Of a stretch of DNA of 15,974 bases, positions 7,321-13,700 are shown piece by piece. The stretch spans positions 1 to 15,974 of the forward strand of contig JAIUMG010000033.1 in assembly GCA_022565655.1 (NCBI GenBank), read 5' to 3'. This stretch comes from Alkalimonas sp. Its GTDB lineage: Bacteria > Pseudomonadota > Gammaproteobacteria > Enterobacterales > Alteromonadaceae. Below the pieces are notes generated by a model. The model was not told where the DNA came from and did not search any database. It was given only the letters and a program-made list of their open reading frames with translations. The translations under genes and the position numbers were made by a program. Each line of letters opens with the position of its first letter. Position 1 is the stretch's first letter.

Positions 7321-7683
7321 TCTAGTCGTAAAAAAATTGAGGCTGCATCAAACAGCATGACAAGCGATTAAGCCTGAGCAAAATTCAGATGGCTAAGTCG
7401 AGATCGCGACGAGAACTAGGATTACTTCGTAAGAGTCGGTCAGTACTAACCACCACTGTTTGACACAGCGGTATGGCTAATTATTGAACCATTCAGATAG
7501 GTAAAAGGGAGACACAAAAGGAGATACATAACATGCAGTGGGAGCAGCGATAGCTGTTTGCATTATAGTCTCCTGTTGTTGATAAAATAGTCTTGACGTA
7601 TAAGCTCGCTCAAATGTTAATTGCTGTCAAGATATTTTTGTTTCATCTGTGCATGAAAATCAAGCTTAGATAGATCATGCAAC

Positions 7684-7712
7684 TTGACAGTATGAGTTTT
7701 CAAACGTACATT
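7684..7712 (+). promoter_or_regulatory. psrA promoter overlapping its operator
   Basis: A perfect -35 hexamer TTGACA at 7684-7689 is followed by a 17-bp spacer and TACATT at 7707-7712 (4/6 match to TATAAT). The -10 element sits between the two halves of the repeat array at 7698-7730, so a bound repressor would block RNA polymerase. Transcription should start near 7719, inside the palindrome. Confidence 0.65.
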
Positions 7713-7730
7713 TCAAACGTACGTTTGAAA
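7698..7730. promoter_or_regulatory. PsrA-type operator: perfect palindrome plus an upstream half-repeat
   Basis: Positions 7711-7730 read TTTCAAACGTACGTTTGAAA, a perfect 20-bp palindrome. Its core CAAAC-GTAC-GTTTG fits the G/CAAAC-N2-4-GTTTG/C pattern described for PsrA of Pseudomonas. Positions 7698-7709 repeat the left half exactly (TTTCAAACGTAC), offset by 13 bp. The site lies just upstream of the psrA ribosome-binding site, which implies autoregulation and co-control of fadE. Confidence 0.8.
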
Positions 7731-7744
7731 CTGGAGGTTGTAGC

Positions 7745-8416
7745 GTGAGCCGTCAACAGACTCAACAAAAAATCATGGATGCGGCTGAAAGCTTATTTGC
7801 CGAAACTGGCTTTAATGATACGTCACTTCGACAGATCACCAGCCGGGCTGAAGTAAACCTTGCCGCAGTGAATTACCACTTTGGTTCAAAGAAAGAACTG
7901 ATCCAAGCTGTGTTACAGCGTTATTTGCAAGTTGTGATGCCTCGTTTAAATGAGGAATTTGAGCGGTTACTGGCTCGGCAACGTGCCAATCAATTAATGG
8001 ACGTGCTGGCCGTGTTTGTTCGGCCTTTGCTGGAACTGAATGAAGTGAAGCCACAGGGTACCACTTTGTTTTTGCAATTACTGGGGCGCGGCTATACTGA
8101 TACACAAGGACATTTACGACGATTTATCAGCCAGCATTATGGTTCTGTGCTGAATAAGTTTGTTTTACTGGTACAACAATCGTGCCCACGACTGGATGCT
8201 GCAGAAATTTTCTGGCGCTTGCACTTCTCACTAGGCACCATTGTGTTCACCATGGCTTCAAGTGAGGCACTGTTTGATATTGCGGAAGCTGATTTTGATG
8301 AGCAACCCGATATAGAAGGTGTCATCCGACGTTTATTACCTTATTTAGCTGCTGGTATTTCAGCGATAACAATTCAACCAGAGCAACTGGATACTATTAC
8401 AGACGCTTCAAGTTAA
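7745..8416 (+). CDS. psrA: PsrA, TetR-family fatty-acid-responsive repressor
   Basis: The 223-residue TetR-family protein has a helix-turn-helix at about residues 8-54 (DAAESLFAETGF, SLRQITSRAEVNLAAVNYHFGS) that closely follows Pseudomonas PsrA (from memory). The C-terminal ligand domain keeps PsrA-like stretches, including LLGRGYTDTQGHLRRF and FWRLHFSLGTIVFTM. PsrA represses itself and beta-oxidation genes and is released by long-chain fatty acids or their CoA esters. The GTG start at 7745 is supported by GGAGG at 7733-7737, 7 nt upstream. fadE starts 9 bp after the stop, and its Shine-Dalgarno overlaps the psrA TAA, so the two form an operon. The perfect palindrome just upstream is the obvious operator. 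Repression by the fatty-acid signal is inferred from the family. Confidence 0.9.
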   Translation: MSRQQTQQKIMDAAESLFAETGFNDTSLRQITSRAEVNLAAVNYHFGSKKELIQAVLQRYLQVVMPRLNEEFERLLARQRANQLMDVLAVFVRPLLELNEVKPQGTTLFLQLLGRGYTDTQGHLRRFISQHYGSVLNKFVLLVQQSCPRLDAAEIFWRLHFSLGTIVFTMASSEALFDIAEADFDEQPDIEGVIRRLLPYLAAGISAITIQPEQLDTITDASS

Positions 8417-8425
8417 GGACAAATC

Positions 8426-10708
8426 ATGACTGTGTTATTGATACTTATTATTGTGGTTGCGGTAGTGGTTGGTGTAACACCAATCCGGCGCAGCCTTATT
8501 TCTGCTCCGGTATTCAGTGTATTTAAAAAGATCCTGCCGCCCTTATCAGACACGGAGCAGCAGGCGATGGAAGCAGGGGATGTTTGGTGGGATGGCGAGT
8601 TATTTAAGGGAAAACCTGACTGGCAAAAACTACATCAGTACCCACAACCAAAGCTGAATGATGATGAGCAAGCTTTCATGGAGCAGCAAGTAGAAACGGT
8701 GCTGGCCATGCTGGACGATTACGATATTGTTCAGAATAAACGTGATTTGCCAGAAGAGGTCTGGAGCTACCTAAAGCAAGAAGGCTTCTTCGCCATGATC
8801 ATTCCAAAAAGTTATGGCGGGCGTGGTTTTTCGGCCATTGCTAATTCAACCATTGTTTCCAAAATTGCCAGTCGTAGTTTAACGGCTGCGGTGACGGTAA
8901 TGGTACCTAATTCACTCGGTCCGGGTGAACTGCTTATGCACTATGGGACTGAGCAGCAAAAAGATCACTGGTTACCACGTTTAGCGGATGGTCGTGATGT
9001 ACCTTGCTTTGCTTTAACAGGCCCGGAAGCAGGCTCGGATGCCGGTGGTATTCCTGATCATGGCGTGGTCTGCCGTGGTGAGTTTGAAGGGCAAGAGGTA
9101 CTTGGCATCAAGCTAAACTGGGATAAGCGTTACATCACTTTATCTCCGGTAGCCACTGTGCTTGGTTTGGCGTTTAAATTGCACGATCCTGAGGGCTTAA
9201 TCGGCGAAAAGAAAGATATTGGCATTACCTGTGCGCTGATCCCAACATCCCACCCTGGGGTTGAGATTGGTGATCGTCATTTCCCGATGGGCATGGCATT
9301 TATGAATGGCACGACCTACGGCAAAGATGTGTTTATTCCACTGGATTGGATCATTGGCGGGCCAGATTATGCAGGCCGCGGCTGGCGTATGTTGGTTGAG
9401 TGTTTATCGGCAGGCCGTGGTATTTCTCTGCCAGCCTTGGCTACGGCTACAGGTCACTTAGCCAGCCGTATGACCGGCGCCTACAGCTATGTTCGGCAGC
9501 AGTTTGGTCTATCCATCGGTAAGTTCGAAGGCGTGCAGGAATCCTTTGGTCGTATTGGTGGGTTAACTTATGGCTTAGAAGCCATGCGGGTGATGACGGC
9601 CGGTGCCATCGATCTGAAGTTAAGCCCTGGTGTGGTCACTGCCATAGCCAAATATCACATGACAGAAATGTCGCGTACCATTTTAAATGATGCGTTCGAT
9701 ATTCATGCCGGTCGAGCCATTCAGTTGGGGCCAAAGAACTATCTGGCACATGGTTACATGGGAGTACCGATTTCTATTACGGTAGAAGGCGCCAATATTC
9801 TGACTCGAAACCTGATGATCTTTGGCCAAGGGGCAACACGTTGTCATCCTTACGTACTGGCTGAGCTGCAAGCTGCAGCGAACCCGGACGCTGAGGAAGG
9901 CCTGCAGCAATTTGATGGCTTATTGCTTAAGCACGTCGGCTTTGCCTTGGGCAATACCTTCAGCTGTCTGTGGCAGGGGCTGACGGGTGCCGCGTTTAAC
10001 CGCAGCCCGATGGCAGGTGAGACTGCCCGCTATTACAAGCAACTGAGTCGTATGAGTCGGGCATTAGCACTCACCGCAGATGTGTCAATGTTGATGCTGG
10101 GCGGAGATTTGAAGCGCAAAGAGATGCTATCAGCGCGTTTAGGCGATGTACTCAGCCATTTGTACATGGCGTCAGCGGTGCTGAAGTTTTATGAAGATAA
10201 TGGACGCCAGCAAGCTGACTTGCCTTTTGTACACTACAACCTGCAGCGCTCGCTGGCCGAAATTGGCCGTGCATTTGATGGTTTTTTTGCCAACTTTCCG
10301 CAACGTGCGGTCGCGGTTGTCATGAAGCGCTTAGTGTTTCCTTTCGGTATTCGCTACAAAATGCCGGCAGACGATATCACCATGGCGATCTGTGACGCAC
10401 TGTCGAAGCCAGGCGTGATCCGCGATCGGTTAACGCACTTGTGTTATATCGGTGCAGGGGAAGATGACCCGACTGGTCTGATGGAGCAGGCTTTTGTCGA
10501 GATGTATCAGGCGCAGCCTCTGTTGAAAAGTATTCTGTTGGCGCAGCGTGATGGCAAAATTAATCGTAAAGTTCCGATGGAACAAGCCATCAGCGAAGCT
10601 GAGGCTGCAGGGATCGTGACGGCAGAGCAGGCCGAGCAACTGCTGCATATGAACAAACTGCGGTTTGAAGCCATTAGTGTTGATAGTTTTAAGCCTGGTG
10701 AGCTTTAA
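8426..10708 (+). CDS. fadE: FadE, acyl-CoA dehydrogenase of beta-oxidation
   Basis: FadE performs the first, FAD-dependent oxidation of acyl-CoA to trans-2-enoyl-CoA. The 760-residue protein begins with a hydrophobic segment (VLLILIIVVAVVVGV, residues 3-17), a likely membrane anchor as in E. coli FadE. VWWDGELFKGKPDW follows, typical of this large class. The acyl-CoA dehydrogenase core contains IIPKSYGGRGFS and the nucleotide/substrate-loop motif CFALTGPEAGSDAG (about 194-207). GRGWRMLVECLSAGRGISLP and VEGANILTRNLMIFGQG continue the core. The C-terminal extension (about 500-755, including the acidic GAGEDDPTG and VPMEQAISEAEAAG) is the FadE-specific domain absent from short dehydrogenases. 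Length is modestly below E. coli FadE (about 814). AAGGA at 8415-8419, overlapping the psrA stop, serves the ATG. It is co-transcribed with psrA and ends at a strong terminator. Confidence 0.94.
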   Translation: MTVLLILIIVVAVVVGVTPIRRSLISAPVFSVFKKILPPLSDTEQQAMEAGDVWWDGELFKGKPDWQKLHQYPQPKLNDDEQAFMEQQVETVLAMLDDYDIVQNKRDLPEEVWSYLKQEGFFAMIIPKSYGGRGFSAIANSTIVSKIASRSLTAAVTVMVPNSLGPGELLMHYGTEQQKDHWLPRLADGRDVPCFALTGPEAGSDAGGIPDHGVVCRGEFEGQEVLGIKLNWDKRYITLSPVATVLGLAFKLHDPEGLIGEKKDIGITCALIPTSHPGVEIGDRHFPMGMAFMNGTTYGKDVFIPLDWIIGGPDYAGRGWRMLVECLSAGRGISLPALATATGHLASRMTGAYSYVRQQFGLSIGKFEGVQESFGRIGGLTYGLEAMRVMTAGAIDLKLSPGVVTAIAKYHMTEMSRTILNDAFDIHAGRAIQLGPKNYLAHGYMGVPISITVEGANILTRNLMIFGQGATRCHPYVLAELQAAANPDAEEGLQQFDGLLLKHVGFALGNTFSCLWQGLTGAAFNRSPMAGETARYYKQLSRMSRALALTADVSMLMLGGDLKRKEMLSARLGDVLSHLYMASAVLKFYEDNGRQQADLPFVHYNLQRSLAEIGRAFDGFFANFPQRAVAVVMKRLVFPFGIRYKMPADDITMAICDALSKPGVIRDRLTHLCYIGAGEDDPTGLMEQAFVEMYQAQPLLKSILLAQRDGKINRKVPMEQAISEAEAAGIVTAEQAEQLLHMNKLRFEAISVDSFKPGEL

Positions 10709-10718
10709 GCAGAATGAG

Positions 10719-10752
10719 AAATAAAAAAGGACCGTGAGGTCCTTTTTTATTT
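10719..10752. terminator. Bidirectional intrinsic terminator between fadE and leucine dehydrogenase
   Basis: AAATAAAAAAGGACC, loop GTGA, then GGTCCTTTTTTATTT: a perfect 15-bp stem with a GNRA-type tetraloop. A U-tract follows the GC core on both strands, so it serves the convergent genes ending at 10708 (plus) and 10766 (minus). Confidence 0.92.
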
Positions 10753-10765
10753 CTGAAGCAGTAAC

Positions 10766-11806
10766 TTATCGGCCTTTGGCAATAATTTCCTGCGCCATAA
10801 TATCCGCGACCAGATGCGTCGATTTTTGTTCTTCATCGGCTCGTTGAAAGATATTCAACAGGGTATGGTAAATCTCGTTGACCTTGGCGGTTGAGTCGTC
10901 AGCATTGTAGCCCTCAGGGCGCATTTCCATCGAGACATTGATAATACCGCCGGCATTAATCACATAATCCGGTGCATACAAAATGCCTCGTTCACGCAGC
11001 ATATCGCCATGACGGTTTTTTTTCAGTTGATTGTTAGCACAACCAGCAACCACTTTAGCATTGAGCTGTGAAATTGTATCGTCATTGATGGTTGCGCCTA
11101 AAGCGCAAGGTGCATAAATATCTACATCCTGGGCGTAGATTTCATCCAGCCCAACGGCGGTGGCACCAAATTGCTCAACCGCACGTTGGATCGACTCTTG
11201 ATTGATGTCAGTAACAAACAGCTTTGCGCCTTCCTTATGCAAATGCTCGCATAGAAAAAAGCCAACACTGCCAAGACCCTGAATGGAAACTTTGATATCT
11301 TTCAGTGAGTCGACACCTAACTTATGTTTAGCCGCAGCGCGGATCCCCTGGTAGGTACCCAAAGCCGTGAACGGAGCGGGGTTACCGCTCTTGCCATCCA
11401 GACCGGCTACATAGGGGGTTTCTTTGTTAGCCATCATAATATCACCGGTGGTGATATTGACATCTTCAGCACTGTAGTAGCTACCGCCTAAGCGATGAAT
11501 AAAGCGACCAAAAGCACGGAATAAAGCTTCTGACTTAATCTGTTTGGCATCGCCAATAATCACTGACTTGCCACCACCAAGAGGTAAACCCGCCAGTGCG
11601 TTTTTATAGGTCATCCCTTTAGATAAACGCAACACGTCCTGAATGGCGTCGTCATCGCTGGCATAGTCCCACAAGCGACAACCACCAACAGCTGGCCCTA
11701 ACGCTGTGCTGTGCACGGCAATAATTGCCTTTAAACCTGTTGCTTTATCACTGCAAAATACCACTTGCTCGTGTTGATCAAATTCTGTGTGATTGAATAC
11801 GGCCAC
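10766..11806 (-). CDS. ldh: Leucine (branched-chain amino acid) dehydrogenase
   Basis: This 346-residue member of the Glu/Leu/Phe/Val dehydrogenase family deaminates leucine, valine and isoleucine to the 2-oxo acids with NAD. The catalytic region has GPAVGGCRLW, MTYKNALAGLPLGGGKS with Lys68 and Lys80 at exactly the positions known from Bacillus leucine dehydrogenase, and SAEDVNITTGDI. The Rossmann domain contains IQGLGSVGF (glycines 177, 179, 182) ending in Asp200, which favours NAD over NADP. Length fits the octameric leucine dehydrogenases and not the longer glutamate enzymes. The start is GTG at 11806 with GGAG 7 nt upstream. The product feeds the branched-chain oxoacid dehydrogenase and then acyl-CoA breakdown, which agrees with the neighbouring fadE. 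Phenylalanine or valine preference cannot be excluded from sequence alone. Confidence 0.92.
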   Translation of the reverse strand: MAVFNHTEFDQHEQVVFCSDKATGLKAIIAVHSTALGPAVGGCRLWDYASDDDAIQDVLRLSKGMTYKNALAGLPLGGGKSVIIGDAKQIKSEALFRAFGRFIHRLGGSYYSAEDVNITTGDIMMANKETPYVAGLDGKSGNPAPFTALGTYQGIRAAAKHKLGVDSLKDIKVSIQGLGSVGFFLCEHLHKEGAKLFVTDINQESIQRAVEQFGATAVGLDEIYAQDVDIYAPCALGATINDDTISQLNAKVVAGCANNQLKKNRHGDMLRERGILYAPDYVINAGGIINVSMEMRPEGYNADDSTAKVNEIYHTLLNIFQRADEEQKSTHLVADIMAQEIIAKGR

Positions 11807-11960
11807 GTTTATTCTCCGCTTGCATAAAAATGAGCTATCTGTAGATAAATTGACTGAGCATCAAAACGATAACAGACTAAAATTTGCGGTGCGGAATGTA
11901 TCATTTCAGACTGGGTTACGCCATTTTTTTACTAAAATAACATCTGGTCAGTCCAGATTG

Positions 11961-12014
11961 ATTGTCGACAATAGCTTACTTGTCGATAGCCACTTGATTG
12001 TCGTGACGTGCTGG
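11961..12014. repeat. Three TTGTCG motifs at 18-bp spacing, with palindrome ATTGTCGACAAT
   Basis: TTGTCG occurs at 11962, 11980 and 11998, each exactly 18 bp apart, in contexts aTTGTCGAc, cTTGTCGAt and aTTGTCGTg. The first is part of the 12-bp palindrome ATTGTCGACAAT (11961-11972). A further TGTCG follows at 12022, off register. The array lies between leucine dehydrogenase (minus, start 11806) and the small gene at 12059, so it could be a regulator binding array for either. Function is not shown. Confidence 0.5.
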
Positions 12015-12058
12015 CTTAGAGTGTCGGTTGGATTATATATGAGTAGAAGAAAAGTCGT

Positions 12059-12484
12059 ATGAGTGAACAATTAACCGATCAAGAGCGTAGTCAATGGGTT
12101 CAAACCCAATTTCGTAAAGCCAACGAGTATTTAGCCAGTAAAGGCATTTTACCCGACCAGGTTGTCGTTCAGGAATCACGTTATCTGGCACCGTTGATTG
12201 CGGTGTGGAAAATAAAAAGTCAGGATCGCAAAGAATACTGGGTGTTGAGCGGTGATCTACCCACAGACCATCTGGCTGTCAGTGCAGCAGCAAGTGCGAA
12301 AGAGGCGATTCGGGCATTTTCTTTGAATTGGCAGCTAAAAGCACAGCAAATTATTGACTCTGGCAGTGCAGATAAAACTCAACAAGACTTTGCCAACTTA
12401 CTGATTTCTCGTGCCCATGGCTTGTATGATTTGTTTGAACAGGATGAAATCTGGCAAGCTCAACCAGATCAAACTTCTGCGTAA
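12059..12484 (+). CDS. Small conserved-looking protein of unknown function (DUF4826-like)
   Basis: This is a 141-residue soluble protein with no signal peptide or membrane segment. It begins MSEQLTDQERSQWVQTQFRK, has a compact central part with ESRYLAPLIAVWKI and EYWVLSGDLPTDHL, and ends in helices (AASAKEAIRAFSLNWQLKA, LLISRAHGLYDLFEQDEIW). The make-up resembles DUF4826, an uncharacterised family of similar length that I recall mainly from Alteromonadales; this was not checked. No enzyme motif is visible. The ATG is preceded by AGAAGAAAAG. A longer frame starting at 11793 overlaps only its first codon and looks non-coding. The gene is alone on its strand, divergent from leucine dehydrogenase and convergent with roxA. 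No function is proposed. Confidence 0.8.
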   Translation: MSEQLTDQERSQWVQTQFRKANEYLASKGILPDQVVVQESRYLAPLIAVWKIKSQDRKEYWVLSGDLPTDHLAVSAAASAKEAIRAFSLNWQLKAQQIIDSGSADKTQQDFANLLISRAHGLYDLFEQDEIWQAQPDQTSA

Positions 12485-12496
12485 AGTGAAGCTTAC

Positions 12497-12520
12497 AGAG
12501 TGTAGTTTTCGCCACACTCT
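12497..12520. terminator. Possible hairpin terminator between convergent genes
   Basis: AGAGTGT, a 10-nt loop AGTTTTCGCC, then ACACTCT: a 7-bp perfect stem in the 44-bp gap between the stop codons at 12484 (plus) and 12529 (minus). Neither side has a good U-tract (plus: ATACAAGTTT), so it is weaker than the other two terminators in the window. Confidence 0.4.
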
Positions 12521-12528
12521 ATACAAGT

Positions 12529-13683
12529 TTACTCCTCGAAGTACCAATAGCCCTGATTGATCAGCTGACTAATAAAATACAACCGTTCTGGCTTATGCAG
12601 AAAGTGCCTGGCTTGCTCCATTGATAAGCGTGGATAGTCGGTGAGTAGCTGGGCTGTTTCAGTTTCTTCTGGCGGCAGTGGAAAGCGATCACCATGAATA
12701 AATAGCTGCAGATCGCTATCCGGGCTGGTTTGGTAGTAACTGCAGCGTAAGCCGCCCAAACGGGCCAGAACCGAGCCTTCTTCCAGATATTCAGCAATTT
12801 CATCAGGCTGGTAGTGAGGATCTGGCTCTTGTTGATCCAGTTCGTGTTTCGGTTGCGTGATATAACTGCCGAACCACTCACCAATCAGTTGCTCATCATC
12901 CAGTAGTTGTTGCATCAATTGACGGATACTCGCGATATCTTGTTGCTCTATCCGGCCTGATGATGAGTTGATGGTACGGTTGGGATCGGTATAGCGTGTT
13001 CCTTCCAGCTGAAAATCCAACATGTAGTCAGCCAGGCCACCGATGAGATCTTTCTGCGCCGGAGCACGAAAACCAACGGAGTAATTCAGGCTAGGTTCAA
13101 GCGATACGCCATCGTGTGGACAGCCTGGTGGAATGTACAGAATATCACCTGGCTCCATCACGACATCGATGCAGGCTTCAAAGTCACTGACTTGCAACAA
13201 GCGAGGGTGCGGGCAGAACTGCTCGAGGTTAGCATCTGGCATGCCGACACGCCAACGACGTTTGCCCTGGCCCTGAATAATGAACACATCGTACTGATCC
13301 AGATGAGCACCTACGCCGCCACCAGGAGTGGAAAAGCTGACCATCAAATCGTCGATACGCCAATTGGGAATAAAACGGAAGGCTTCCAATAATTGAGCCG
13401 CATCCGGGTGCCAATGGTCTACAGCCTGCACCAGTAAAGTCCAGTCTTGCTCACCGTATTGATTAAAGTCGTCAAAAGGCCCCTCATTGAGTTGCCAGTT
13501 CGTGCCTTCTTTTTTGATCAGCCGTGCATCGACATTTTCTTCCAGTGCTAAACCGGCCAGCTCATCGGCGGTAAGTGGATCGCTGAAATTAGGAAAACCG
13601 CCCCGGATACAGAGCGGTTTTTTTTGCCAGTATTCAGCGAGGAATTGTTCGATACTCAGCTCGTTCAGTTCCAGCGTATACAT
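12529..13683 (-). CDS. roxA: RoxA (YcfD), ribosomal protein L16 arginine 3-hydroxylase
   Basis: A JmjC/cupin-type Fe(II)- and 2-oxoglutarate-dependent oxygenase. The E. coli homologue YcfD hydroxylates an arginine of ribosomal protein L16. The metal triad is visible: H127 and D129 in GGGVGAHLDQYDVF and H190 in YIPPGCPHDG. Further family stretches are KKPLCIRGGFPNF, NWRIDDLMVSFS, YSVGFRAP and the C-terminal GYWYFEE. I chose ATG 13683 (384 residues), because AAAGGAGCC lies 3 nt upstream. A TTG at 13704 would add MTTKGAK but would overlap the purB stop and has no ribosome-binding site of its own. The gap from purB is 17 bp, so it is the last gene of the mnmA-hflD-purB-roxA unit. Length matches YcfD (373). 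Confidence 0.93.
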   Translation of the reverse strand: MYTLELNELSIEQFLAEYWQKKPLCIRGGFPNFSDPLTADELAGLALEENVDARLIKKEGTNWQLNEGPFDDFNQYGEQDWTLLVQAVDHWHPDAAQLLEAFRFIPNWRIDDLMVSFSTPGGGVGAHLDQYDVFIIQGQGKRRWRVGMPDANLEQFCPHPRLLQVSDFEACIDVVMEPGDILYIPPGCPHDGVSLEPSLNYSVGFRAPAQKDLIGGLADYMLDFQLEGTRYTDPNRTINSSSGRIEQQDIASIRQLMQQLLDDEQLIGEWFGSYITQPKHELDQQEPDPHYQPDEIAEYLEEGSVLARLGGLRCSYYQTSPDSDLQLFIHGDRFPLPPEETETAQLLTDYPRLSMEQARHFLHKPERLYFISQLINQGYWYFEE

Positions 13684-13700
13684 CTTGGCTCCTTTTGTGG

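Larger units (their letters stand above)
7278..7744. other. 467-bp divergent regulatory region between the TonB receptor and psrA
   Basis: I see no convincing gene of normal size here. It holds the receptor leader with a small hairpin (7305-7320), a tandem 13-bp near-repeat AAAAGGGAGACAC / AAAAGGAGATACA at 7503-7528, and a six-codon frame MQWEQR (7533-7553) with AAGGAGA upstream that may be chance. TTGAC-type -35-like hexamers occur on the plus strand at 7460, 7593 and 7684; only the last has a good partner and a downstream gene at normal distance. The psrA promoter and operator occupy the last 60 bp. Confidence 0.6.

Noticed and set aside
7335..7363. Minus-strand promoter for the TonB receptor (TTGTCA, 17 bp, TCAATT)
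   Set aside because: The -35 is a 5/6 match but the -10 is only 3/6; too weak to call.
7507..7573. GGAGAC (7508-7513) and GTCTCC (7568-7573) as a long hairpin
   Set aside because: Only six bases pair across a 54-bp gap, with no further support.
7651..7667. CRP-like half-site TGTGCATGAAAATCA upstream of psrA
   Set aside because: Only the left half resembles TGTGA; the right half does not match TCACA.
11793..12062. 89-codon plus-strand frame overlapping the leucine dehydrogenase start and the following gene
   Set aside because: It begins inside the leucine dehydrogenase start region, has no good ribosome-binding site, and its composition reflects intergenic repeats (LIVDNSLLVDSHLIVV arises from the TTGTCG array).
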